A stretch of DNA of 64,000 nt from Magnetominusculus dajiuhuensis. GTDB lineage: Bacteria; Nitrospirota; Thermodesulfovibrionia; Thermodesulfovibrionales; Magnetobacteriaceae. Positions 44,236 through 52,669 of this stretch are shown in pieces. The notes beneath the pieces were generated by a model, which did not search any database, was not told where the DNA came from, and saw only the letters and a program-made list of their open reading frames with translations. The DNA is taken from the NCBI RefSeq assembly GCF_046044395.1, contig NZ_JBJUSG010000003.1:5911-69910 (forward strand), given 5' to 3'. How positions within the stretch are numbered: the first letter of the stretch is position 1; each line of letters opens with the position of its first letter. A program made the translations under genes and the position numbers.

Positions 44236-45729
44236 CTATCCCTCGTGGTTCTTTTTTTCGATGGCCCTGCGATAAAGTCCTTCGTATTGCCTTGCGGCGG
44301 CAGCCCACGTAAAACGCTTGCTCATCGCCCTTTGGATAAGGCACTCCATCAGGTCTTTGCGGTTGTAGTATGTATAGACCGCCCACTTAACCGTGTTTAT
44401 GAGGGCGTCGGCGGTCAGGTCATAGAATTTAAATCCCGTGCCGGTATTATCCAACTCGCTGAGGTTTTCTACGGTATCGTTAAGACCCCCGATTGCCCTG
44501 ACAATGGGTAGCGTGCCATAGCGCATACTGTACATCTGATTCAACCCGCATGGCTCAAAGCGCGAGGGCATAAGGAAAAAGTCCGACCCCGCCTCAATCT
44601 TATGCGCAAGCGTGTTGCTATAACCGATGTAACAGCCAAACTTATCTTTATGTAGGTTGGGTATATCGCCAAAGAAGAAGTGCGCCCACACCTCGCCCGT
44701 CCCCAGAAGCACAACCTGAACATCCAGCTCTAAAATCCCGTATATCGCCTCGGCAAGGATGTCTATGCCTTTTTGCTTGACCAGACGCGTTACAAGCCCT
44801 ATGACAGGGACGTCCGGCCTCTGTGGCAGTCCGAAAACCTTCTGTAAATCGGCTTTACAGAGCGCCTTGCCCGCGAGATTATCTATTGAGTAGTTGGCTG
44901 ATATGTGTGAATCGGTTTCGGGATTCCAATTTTCGTAGTCAACTCCGTTTAGGACGCCATATAAATCTGCCGCCCTGTCTCTGAGGACGCCGTCAAGGTC
45001 AGCGCCAAACTTAGGTGTCTGGATTTCCACGGCATATGATTCGCTGACTGTGTTTATGAGGGTTGAATGATATATACCGCCTTTGAGCAGATTGGTCTTG
45101 CCATCCCTTTCAAGTTCGAGGTAATTAAAATGCTCCCACCCGACCCCGAGGACGTCCATGAGGCCCTCGTAGAACTCCCCCTGATGCAGCATGTTGTGAA
45201 TGGTCAACAATGTGGCGGTACTGCTGAAAACGGGGTCGTCTTTGTAGGCGGTGTTCAGGAAAACTGGTATAGCCGCGGTGTGCCAGTCGTTTACGTGGAC
45301 GCAGTCTGGCCTGAACCTCAGTGACCTGCAAAGTTCTATCGCAGCCCGCGAAAAAAATGTAAAACGGTTGTCGTTGTCCATGTAGCCGTCGCCGTCAGCA
45401 GTTGAATAAAGCCCACCCGGGCGGCCAAAGAAATATTCGTTTTCAATAAAATAGACAGTAGTCTGTGTGCCGGGCAATTTGCCTTCCATCACAGAGGCCT
45501 CCACTGTGCCGATTACCCCCATAGGGACTGAAAGCCTCTTTTTACGTGCCTTTAATTTGTATCTTCTGGGGTCTATCTGATAGTAGAGCGGCAGGACGAG
45601 CCTGACATCGTGCCCTATCTCTGACAGCGCCGCTGGCAACGCCCCCGCAACATCGGCAAGCCCGCCTTCCTTCACGAAAGGGACGGCCTCGGAGGCCACT
45701 ATTAAAATCTTCAATCGTGACTCAGCCAT
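44236..45729 (-). CDS. glgA: Glycogen synthase (ADP-glucose type)
   Basis: GlgA is a GT5 enzyme that extends glycogen from ADP-glucose. The amino-terminal substrate motif reads KEGGLADVAGALP (more usual KTGGLADV). The rest includes VHVNDWHTA, LTIHNMLHQG, GLVTRLVKQKGID and the carboxy-terminal SRFEPCGLNQMYSMRYGTLPIVRAIGGLNDTV (landmark FEPCGLNQM). The length of 497 is slightly above E. coli GlgA. A TATAAT at 45745-45740 on the minus strand lies 10 bases before the ATG, which would leave only a few leader bases. Two small unknown genes follow. Confidence 0.95.
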   Translation of the reverse strand: MAESRLKILIVASEAVPFVKEGGLADVAGALPAALSEIGHDVRLVLPLYYQIDPRRYKLKARKKRLSVPMGVIGTVEASVMEGKLPGTQTTVYFIENEYFFGRPGGLYSTADGDGYMDNDNRFTFFSRAAIELCRSLRFRPDCVHVNDWHTAAIPVFLNTAYKDDPVFSSTATLLTIHNMLHQGEFYEGLMDVLGVGWEHFNYLELERDGKTNLLKGGIYHSTLINTVSESYAVEIQTPKFGADLDGVLRDRAADLYGVLNGVDYENWNPETDSHISANYSIDNLAGKALCKADLQKVFGLPQRPDVPVIGLVTRLVKQKGIDILAEAIYGILELDVQVVLLGTGEVWAHFFFGDIPNLHKDKFGCYIGYSNTLAHKIEAGSDFFLMPSRFEPCGLNQMYSMRYGTLPIVRAIGGLNDTVENLSELDNTGTGFKFYDLTADALINTVKWAVYTYYNRKDLMECLIQRAMSKRFTWAAAARQYEGLYRRAIEKKNHEG

Positions 45730-45923
45730 TGCTGATATTATTATAACATTTATTGGGCAGTGTCATTGTGAAAGATTTCTACAAATATTTATACCGGCGC
45801 AATCTTAGTATAACGGGCAGACGCGATGCCGCGATGGTGGAAATTATTATTGAATTAGTTAAATATTTACTGTTATACTTATTGAAGTCATATAAATCAC
45901 CAGTAAACATGGGGGGCATCAGC

Positions 45924-48218
45924 ATGAAATTAAAAATCTATCTATTAGCGGTATTATTATATTTCGTTACGGCATTTCCTGCATGGGCGTGGCCAGTCAG
46001 CGTTCCTAAGACCGGGCAGACAAGCTGCACTGATAATGCCGCTTGTACTGGCACAGGGCAGGATGGTGATACACTTTCTGGATATGCCTGGCCAAGTCCA
46101 AGATTTACGAACAACGGCGACGGGACTACAACCGACTTATTAACCGGCTTGATTTGGGTTCAAGATATTTATAAAGCTAGTTCTACAATTAACAGGTGTT
46201 CCGGTGGTAGTTATTATGATAACTGGAAGCCTGTGTTGAATTATATTGTCTGTGCGAATACTGTCGGCTACCTTGGACATAAAGACTGGCGGCTGCCGAA
46301 TATTAACGAGTTGGAAAGTTTGCTAAATTATGGTCAGGCAAATAATGCCACATGGCTTCAAAATGCAGGTTTTAATTTTTATGGCAGTGACGCATTCTGG
46401 TCGTCCACTACTGCCGCAGACAATTCGTCATCCGCATGGCAAGTTTATATTGATGAATGGCGAGTTACAAGAGAAAATAAGGACCAGACTACTCTTTCCG
46501 CTATGTTAGTGCGAAGCGGTGTGAATTCGGGTACGTCCACCGTTTGGGCAACCGGCCAAACAAACACCTACTATACAGGCGATGATGGGGTAAAACAGAC
46601 TGGAACCGCATGGCCAGTTCCAAGATTTACCAATAACTACGACGGTACGGTAACTGATCAGCTTACCGGCCTGATGTGGACTACTAATGCAAACATAAAT
46701 GGAGGCGGCTCATGGCAGGATGCTCTCAATTACATAAAGACTATTAATTCAAACAATCTCTACAGCCATAATGACTGGCGTCTGCCAAACATACGTGAGC
46801 TTAGAAGCCTTGTGGATTATTCACAGTCCAATCCTGCTCTACCATCAGGACATCCGTTTACCAACGTGCAGTTGGGCGCCTCGGGCTATTATTGGTCTTC
46901 CACCTCAGCCCATGAATCATGGAACGCGCTTGGCGTACTCATGAGCACTGGCAATTATTATGAGAACTATAAATATACCAGCCCATACTACGTGTGGCCG
47001 GTACGAACCACAACCGGCAATACTGGCAATAAGGTTTATTTAACAGTTATTATGATGGGCACGGGCTTAGGGGTTGTAACAAGCACCGATGGAAAAATCT
47101 ACTGTAGTACTTATAGTAACTCCAGTTGCACAGTCTCATATACTGCGCCATTTACAACAACATTGGACGAGACTGCAGCATCCACCTCTACAGTCTTTCA
47201 GGGGTGGGATGGCGGCGGCTGTTCCGGCGTTGATCAAACTTGTACAATAAATTCAAGCGACAACGTAACCGTAAGGGCATATTTCAAGGATACTACCAAA
47301 GACCAAATCCATCCCGTTGAGGACTATAACGGCGATGGGAAAAGCGATCTTTTATGGCAGGCATGGAATCTTTCCCAAGGCGTGAAAAACTTTTTCACAT
47401 GGTTGATGTCCGGCGGTATTGTTACGAACACCGCTTATAGCAACATACCTGTTGACCCGAATTCATATGTATCGGGAAGCGGAAACTTTCGCGGTAATGG
47501 AGTGTGGGGCGCGGTAACGGTCAATAAATCAACCGGCGCGGTTAGCATTATCTGGCCATATGATAATACCAGCGGCACTATCAGCACATCTGTGGACTCC
47601 ACTTGGCAAATTAAAGGAACGGGGGATTTTGACGGCGATGGCAAGAGTGATATTTTATGGCAGAATTCGACAACGGGTGCTGTAGCCGCTTGGTTTATGG
47701 ACAATATTACGATTAAAAACGCGGGCGTTGTTATCTCATCAATGGACTCCGCCTGGCAGATAAAGGGTGTCGGGGATTTCAATGGCGACGGCATGAGCGA
47801 CGTTCTATGGCAGAATTCGACAACAGGCGCTGTCGTCATCTGGCTTATGAACGGGACTACGATTAAAAGCACTGGCGTTGTCATGTCATCAATGGACTCC
47901 AGTTGGCAGATAAAGGGCGTTGGCGACTTCAATGGCGATGGTATGAGCGATATACTATGGCAAAACTCAACCACAGGTGCGGTTGTCATCTGGCTTATGA
48001 ATGGGACTTCTATAAAAAGTTCCAATGTCGTGGCGTCATCGGTTTCCTCCGACTGGCAGATAAAGAAGGTGGGGGATTACGACGGCGATGGTATGAGCGA
48101 TATACTATGGCAAAACTCAACAACGGGTGCTGTTGTCACATGGCTTATGAACGGGACTTCTATAAAAAGTTCCAACGTTGTGGCGTCATCGGTTTCCTCT
48201 GACTGGCAGATACAGTAA
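45924..48218 (+). CDS. Secreted DUF1566 and FG-GAP repeat protein
   Basis: From ATG 45924 the protein has 764 residues. It begins with a signal peptide (KLKIYLLAVLLYFVTAFPAWA). ATG 45909 and a longer open frame to 45753 are alternatives. Two DUF1566 domains follow (landmarks LTGLIWVQD and WRLPNINELESL; LTGLMWTTN and WRLPNIRELRSL). A beta domain with a GWDGGGCSG motif and then a set of FG-GAP/VCBS repeats with calcium-type D.DGDG motifs (DYNGDGKSDLLW, FDGDGKSDILW) complete it. The last four repeats are 50-residue tandem copies. It is a predicted extracellular or surface adhesion protein with no enzymatic motif. Confidence 0.85.
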   Translation: MKLKIYLLAVLLYFVTAFPAWAWPVSVPKTGQTSCTDNAACTGTGQDGDTLSGYAWPSPRFTNNGDGTTTDLLTGLIWVQDIYKASSTINRCSGGSYYDNWKPVLNYIVCANTVGYLGHKDWRLPNINELESLLNYGQANNATWLQNAGFNFYGSDAFWSSTTAADNSSSAWQVYIDEWRVTRENKDQTTLSAMLVRSGVNSGTSTVWATGQTNTYYTGDDGVKQTGTAWPVPRFTNNYDGTVTDQLTGLMWTTNANINGGGSWQDALNYIKTINSNNLYSHNDWRLPNIRELRSLVDYSQSNPALPSGHPFTNVQLGASGYYWSSTSAHESWNALGVLMSTGNYYENYKYTSPYYVWPVRTTTGNTGNKVYLTVIMMGTGLGVVTSTDGKIYCSTYSNSSCTVSYTAPFTTTLDETAASTSTVFQGWDGGGCSGVDQTCTINSSDNVTVRAYFKDTTKDQIHPVEDYNGDGKSDLLWQAWNLSQGVKNFFTWLMSGGIVTNTAYSNIPVDPNSYVSGSGNFRGNGVWGAVTVNKSTGAVSIIWPYDNTSGTISTSVDSTWQIKGTGDFDGDGKSDILWQNSTTGAVAAWFMDNITIKNAGVVISSMDSAWQIKGVGDFNGDGMSDVLWQNSTTGAVVIWLMNGTTIKSTGVVMSSMDSSWQIKGVGDFNGDGMSDILWQNSTTGAVVIWLMNGTSIKSSNVVASSVSSDWQIKKVGDYDGDGMSDILWQNSTTGAVVTWLMNGTSIKSSNVVASSVSSDWQIQ
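47616..48215 (+). repeat. Four tandem 150-bp coding repeats
   Basis: Units 47616-47765, 47766-47915, 47916-48065 and 48066-48215 encode 50-residue FG-GAP copies and are very similar at DNA level, especially units 3 and 4 (both with IKSSNVVASSVSSDWQI). The array ends exactly at the stop codon. A recent expansion is likely, and copy number may vary between strains. Confidence 0.9.
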
Positions 48219-48226
48219 CCAGATGC

Positions 48227-49429
48227 TTAATTATATTTGAGTACTTTTCTTTCTGAATGGACTGGAAACTCCAGGCCGTCCTTGTGAATATATGCGAGCT
48301 TGGCCTCAATCTTTACGAGTTTTTCATGCTCTGGAAAGACGGCGTAATATTTTTCGGTCGTAGTCATTCTGGGCTGAAGGGAATAGTCAAGGATGTCCTT
48401 TATTTCCCATGTGTCATAACGCCTGTTGCCCTCTATGTCGAGTCCTGGCTCAAAGAACTCCTTTTTTGCCGACCAGATAACCTTGTCATTTTCGTCTGTG
48501 GCCGTCACTGTAAGGAGCACTCGTGATGTCCACATGCAGCCGTCAGGTACTCTGTGGCCGGCCTTATTGGTTATATCCACCGTTATGGCCGCCGCCGGTA
48601 TCCACTTCTTTTCGCCGTATGATTGACTCTTAAACGCCCTTGCATTTAACTCAAGGAGCATTCCCTCTTTGAGCATGTCCGGCACATAGGCACCGGGAAA
48701 TGTGTGTCCCCGATTGTTTTTTCTCATGTGGCACTCCTGACAGTTCGTCTGCCCACCTGCGGCAACGTACTGGTCCCTGTAGCTTTGGGCAATGGTGCTG
48801 CAAATAATCCTTTCACTGTCAGGGGCGGTGTAAACCCCATGGCACTGCATACAGAATATGGCATTATCAAGATACGTTGTCTTTTTAACGTTGTGATATG
48901 TCGTATTTCCTTTGCTGACATTGCCGGGGCCGTAAACGGTCTGCTTTTCGGGCGTATTGGGTGGCGGCACGGCCTTCATGTTGTGGCATGTATAGCAGGA
49001 TACGTTTAAGTGGGATAGTAAATCTTTTGCCTTTTTCTTGCCTTCAGGGTTTGCAGACTTGCCGCCCGCTAGCTTAATGGCATCCACCACCTCCCTTACA
49101 AATTTCTCGGAGGCATACTCCATAACAGGGGCGTGGCAGGTCAGGCATTTCATAAGCTCCGTCCTCAGGGGCAGTCCCTTTCTCACAGGGTCTCTCTCTA
49201 TGCCGTCAACTATATATGAATATATGCCGTCTATCGAATGAAGCAGCGATGAGGAGTGTACCGACATCTTCCATTGCATAGAGACTTCGCCGTGGCAAGA
49301 GGCACACGCCTCCGACGAGTTTTGGATGTCCTGCTCCTTGTCTATCTTATCTGCCAGGCCGACGGCGGAGCCGGGCGCTACCATCAATAATAAATTTAAC
49401 ATTAATGCCAACATCAGGTATCTGTTCAT
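48227..49429 (-). CDS. Pentaheme c-type cytochrome, exported
   Basis: The 400-residue protein has a signal peptide (LMLALMLNLLLMVAPGSA) and five CxxCH heme sites: CASCH, CLTCH, CYTCH, CMQCH and CQECH, all in the first 250 residues. The carboxy-terminal 150 residues are heme-free and beta-rich (NKAGHRVPDGCMWTS). It resembles multiheme cytochromes of the c554 or nitrite-reductase-associated groups, so a periplasmic electron-transfer role is likely. It is transcribed together with, and after, the YeeE-type permease (29-base gap). Confidence 0.88.
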   Translation of the reverse strand: MNRYLMLALMLNLLLMVAPGSAVGLADKIDKEQDIQNSSEACASCHGEVSMQWKMSVHSSSLLHSIDGIYSYIVDGIERDPVRKGLPLRTELMKCLTCHAPVMEYASEKFVREVVDAIKLAGGKSANPEGKKKAKDLLSHLNVSCYTCHNMKAVPPPNTPEKQTVYGPGNVSKGNTTYHNVKKTTYLDNAIFCMQCHGVYTAPDSERIICSTIAQSYRDQYVAAGGQTNCQECHMRKNNRGHTFPGAYVPDMLKEGMLLELNARAFKSQSYGEKKWIPAAAITVDITNKAGHRVPDGCMWTSRVLLTVTATDENDKVIWSAKKEFFEPGLDIEGNRRYDTWEIKDILDYSLQPRMTTTEKYYAVFPEHEKLVKIEAKLAYIHKDGLEFPVHSERKVLKYN

Positions 49430-49457
49430 AACCGTAACCTCATTTTATGATTATTTG

Positions 49458-50513
49458 TTATTGTATATCCATAGGCCGGATAAACTTGATATAGACCATA
49501 GACCAGTTCCCAAGTATTATAAAGATCATCGTAACGAAACTCGACACCGCCAGCGTGGACGCCCCTGTCAGGCCGTGGCCAATGTTACATCCTCCGCCCA
49601 CAACGGCGCCAAATCCCATGAGAAGACCGCCCAAAAAGGCGTCTAACGTCTCATTTGCCCCGCATGATTTCAGCTTACACTCCCCAATTTGTTTGCTGCT
49701 TAAATATGAACCGAACACCACCCCGAATATAAGAAAAACACTCCACGTAGGGTCATCCCCCTGCATAACCCACCTAAACAGTTCCACTGTCGGGCCAGTA
49801 AAAGACATCCCACGCGCCTTACCCCCATAGTAATCCGACGCCCACCATGCGGCTATCCCGATAATGCCCAATACCGGCCCGGCAACATACCATGAGTATC
49901 CTCTGCGAGACTTCTTAAAATCTCCTCTGAGGATAACAAACAGAAATACCGCCCCAAGCACCGCAATAACTATCCACTTATTGACGCCGAACAGGTTATA
50001 GAGCGTCAGCGGGTAGATGTCGGCATGGGTTGCCCATGACTCATCAACTTGCCTGGCGGTCAGGAGTTTCAGGCCGTCTCCGGTAAGCCAAATCTGGTAA
50101 TTGGACAGCGATTGGTAAAGCCTGAGAAGCATCCCCTCTGACGTGGTTAAAATACCGACAAAAAATCCAAGCACGCTAACCCATGCCGGCACTATCCCCT
50201 CGCCAATCTTAAACCATATACCGCTGGCACACCCGCTTGCCATCACTATCCCGATGCCAAACAGATAACCGCCCATAACATTGGCCACAGGCATAAACCC
50301 CTGCCTGTAAAGTACCTTAATAACACCGGTATCCTCAAGTATATTCGCCCCGATTATCATTATTAAAAGCGCGGCAAGATATGCCCTGAATATCTCAGTG
50401 TTTTTCACTAAAATCATGTCCCTGAAGGCCGAGTTCATACAAACCCTGCCCCGCTGCAATACCCACCCCAACAAGGCCCCTACAACCAGCCCGGATATTA
50501 CCATCTTAATCAT
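49458..50513 (-). CDS. YeeE/YedE-family sulfur-compound permease
   Basis: The 351-residue protein has about 9-10 transmembrane helices and the family cysteine motifs GRVCMNSAF, ASGCASG and VGGGCNIGHG. Members such as TsuA import thiosulfate or act in sulfur-compound transport. It is larger than the half-size forms because two repeats are fused. It precedes the pentaheme cytochrome, which suggests a link between sulfur transport and periplasmic electron transfer, but the substrate is not proven. Confidence 0.88.
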   Translation of the reverse strand: MIKMVISGLVVGALLGWVLQRGRVCMNSAFRDMILVKNTEIFRAYLAALLIMIIGANILEDTGVIKVLYRQGFMPVANVMGGYLFGIGIVMASGCASGIWFKIGEGIVPAWVSVLGFFVGILTTSEGMLLRLYQSLSNYQIWLTGDGLKLLTARQVDESWATHADIYPLTLYNLFGVNKWIVIAVLGAVFLFVILRGDFKKSRRGYSWYVAGPVLGIIGIAAWWASDYYGGKARGMSFTGPTVELFRWVMQGDDPTWSVFLIFGVVFGSYLSSKQIGECKLKSCGANETLDAFLGGLLMGFGAVVGGGCNIGHGLTGASTLAVSSFVTMIFIILGNWSMVYIKFIRPMDIQ

Positions 50514-50675
50514 CGTATCTCACCACTGCCCCCAAACGCCAATGCCACCAACGCCCGTGCTTATAAGATACACACTGTGATACATTATAGCAACAACCCT
50601 GATGCTTTGAAAAGGGGGGGCAGGTTCGTGGATGAATTACCGCATGGGGTAATCATAATTATTTATGGTGGTGGT

Positions 50676-50705
50676 TTGCCAAAGGCAATACTATTTTGAT
50701 ACAAT
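50676..50705 (+). promoter_or_regulatory. Candidate promoter for the GAF-GGDEF gene
   Basis: TTGCCA (50676-50681) and TACAAT (50700-50705) have an 18-base spacer. The leader to the ATG at 50822 would be about 110 bases and carries GAGAGAGGTAG near the start. The rest of the 50514-50821 gap shows no gene. Confidence 0.5.
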
Positions 50706-50821
50706 AGTGAGGTTGTGAGTTACTACGGTATGGCGTGGGATTCGGTTAATTTCAGAGCCAGGGCAAAATGGTGGATCTCATAAATTAATTAAACGCGTTT
50801 ATGTGGAAAGAGAGGTAGGCT

Positions 50822-51808
50822 ATGAAAGATAAAATGCTTAATGACTTGTGTTTTGCCATTGACAAATTAAGCGCTCAGGAGAATGCGGCACATACGATTC
50901 ATGAAATAATCTATGAGTTAAAGAATTCGCTGGATATAGTTTCTGCGGTGCTTGTCGAGAAGAATTCACACGACGACTACCTTGAGATTAAAAACAGGTA
51001 TAACGTGTCGGAGCAATTTACCCGCTCTTACAAGCGAGGAATTGGTACCGGCGTAATAGGACGGATATTTTATAACGATGAGCTCGCCGTAGTACTCAAG
51101 GGGGAAAATGAAGACGATTATAAAGACCTCATGATAGAGCACGACTATGAGATGGCGATAGTATTGAGGGTATCGGTTGAAGGCCGGGTGCTTGGATTTC
51201 TGGCCCTATATTTTTCCAATAAAGTTGTAATTACGGAGCAGCTCAGGAAATTCCTGATCTCAATAGTTAAATTGTGTTCTGAGGCAATACGAAAAGAAAA
51301 GTTGCTTGGTTTTGTAAAGGAAATGCGCAGTGTTGACCCGCAAACAGGCCTGCTATATTATCACTTCTTTTACCAAAAGTTAAAAGAAGAGTTCGATAAG
51401 AATAGAAGAATGAACATCCCGATGACTGTTGCCATAATGGACATGGACAATTTTAAACGTGTAATGGGTGTCTATGGTCTGGATACCGCTCATGAGTTAT
51501 TCAAAGAGCTGGCCGATGAGCTGCGTGCCTTTGTCAGAGGAATAGATATGCTGGGGCATTACGGCACAGACGAGTTCATCATATACATGCCGAACACAAC
51601 ACTGAACGATGCTGAACTGGTACTCAACCGTTTCCTTGATAATCTCATCCATAAGAGATTCACCCCGAATAATTTATGCACGTCACTTTCTATGGGTATC
51701 GCATCCCTGCATCAGGATGACTCATTGGAAGATTTGCTTAGCAACACCCAGCGTGCCCTGTATAAATCAAAGTTGAAGGGAGGGAAAATCTCAAGATGCG
51801 ACGAATAA
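50822..51808 (+). CDS. GAF-GGDEF protein with a degenerate active-site motif
   Basis: The 328-residue protein has a GAF-like sensor domain (about 25-160) and a GGDEF fold (about 165-325). The signature reads HYGTDEF, so the second glycine of GGDEF is threonine, while the acidic pair is retained. Catalytic activity is therefore uncertain; the domain may bind c-di-GMP or GTP instead. An SD GAGAGAGG precedes the ATG. NfnA follows 27 bases after its stop, but a functional link is not evident. Confidence 0.85.
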   Translation: MKDKMLNDLCFAIDKLSAQENAAHTIHEIIYELKNSLDIVSAVLVEKNSHDDYLEIKNRYNVSEQFTRSYKRGIGTGVIGRIFYNDELAVVLKGENEDDYKDLMIEHDYEMAIVLRVSVEGRVLGFLALYFSNKVVITEQLRKFLISIVKLCSEAIRKEKLLGFVKEMRSVDPQTGLLYYHFFYQKLKEEFDKNRRMNIPMTVAIMDMDNFKRVMGVYGLDTAHELFKELADELRAFVRGIDMLGHYGTDEFIIYMPNTTLNDAELVLNRFLDNLIHKRFTPNNLCTSLSMGIASLHQDDSLEDLLSNTQRALYKSKLKGGKISRCDE

Positions 51809-51835
51809 TAAACGATTTTCTCAACTTGATCAGCT

Positions 51836-52669
51836 ATGTTTGAAATAACAAGGGTTGAGAACTTTTCACCCTCGACATTCCTGTGGGAGATTAATGCCCC
51901 TGAGATTGCGTGGGCGGCCAGGCCCGGGCAGTTTGTCATCGTCCATTGCGATGAGACCTCTGAGCGCATTCCACTGACAATTGCGGATTTCGACGCTGTC
52001 AAAGGCACGATAACGATTGTAATTCAGGCGGCAGGCAAGGGCACGATGCAGATGATGGAGTATAAGGCGGGGGACCATGTATCAGCCGTAGCAGGGCCGC
52101 TTGGCGAGCCGTCAGAGATTGAGAATTTCGGTACGGTGGTTTTAGTGGGCGGTGGGCTGGGGGTTGCGCCCGTATATCCCATACTCCGCGCGTTAAAACT
52201 AAAGGGCTGCTATACAATCTCAATAATCGGTTTCAGGTCAAAATCCCTTGTTTTTTGGGAAAGTCGTTTTCGCGACTATTCAGATGAGTCAATCATCGTA
52301 ACTGACGACGGCTCATACGGCGAAAAGGCATTAGTAACGCAGCCATTAAAAGACCTCCTTATGGAGAGGCAAATCAACCGCGTCATAGCGATTGGCCCGC
52401 TTGTCATGATGAGGGCCTGTGCCGAGGTAACACGCCCATTTGGAGTGCGCACGATTGTCTCGGTGAATCCCATAATGGTTGACGGCACGGGGATGTGCGG
52501 CAGTTGCAGGGTAAGCCTTGGTGACGAGGTGAAATTCGCCTGCATAGACGGCCCTGACATGGACGGGCATCTTGTGAATTTTGACGAGTTGCTGATTCGC
52601 CAGAAGCGGTTCGTAAAATATGAAAAACAGTCATTAGCCTTACACGAAAAGAAGAAATGTCCAAAATAG
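51836..52669 (+). CDS. nfnA: NfnA-like FAD/NAD-binding ferredoxin-NADP reductase subunit
   Basis: The 277-residue protein has an FAD-binding barrel, an NAD-binding motif (GGGLGVAPVYPI) and a carboxy-terminal [2Fe-2S] motif GMCGSCRVSLGDEVKFACIDGPDMDGH (landmark MCGSCRV). This is the small subunit of NADH-dependent reduced ferredoxin:NADP oxidoreductase, related to dihydroorotate dehydrogenase electron-transfer and sulfide dehydrogenase subunits. It overlaps nfnB by 13 bases, so the two are made together. Confidence 0.9.
   Translation: MFEITRVENFSPSTFLWEINAPEIAWAARPGQFVIVHCDETSERIPLTIADFDAVKGTITIVIQAAGKGTMQMMEYKAGDHVSAVAGPLGEPSEIENFGTVVLVGGGLGVAPVYPILRALKLKGCYTISIIGFRSKSLVFWESRFRDYSDESIIVTDDGSYGEKALVTQPLKDLLMERQINRVIAIGPLVMMRACAEVTRPFGVRTIVSVNPIMVDGTGMCGSCRVSLGDEVKFACIDGPDMDGHLVNFDELLIRQKRFVKYEKQSLALHEKKKCPK

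Noticed and set aside
47435..48025. Minus-strand ORF of 196 codons opposite the FG-GAP repeats
   Set aside because: It is a shadow of the tandem repeats; the translation repeats with the same period and has no family.
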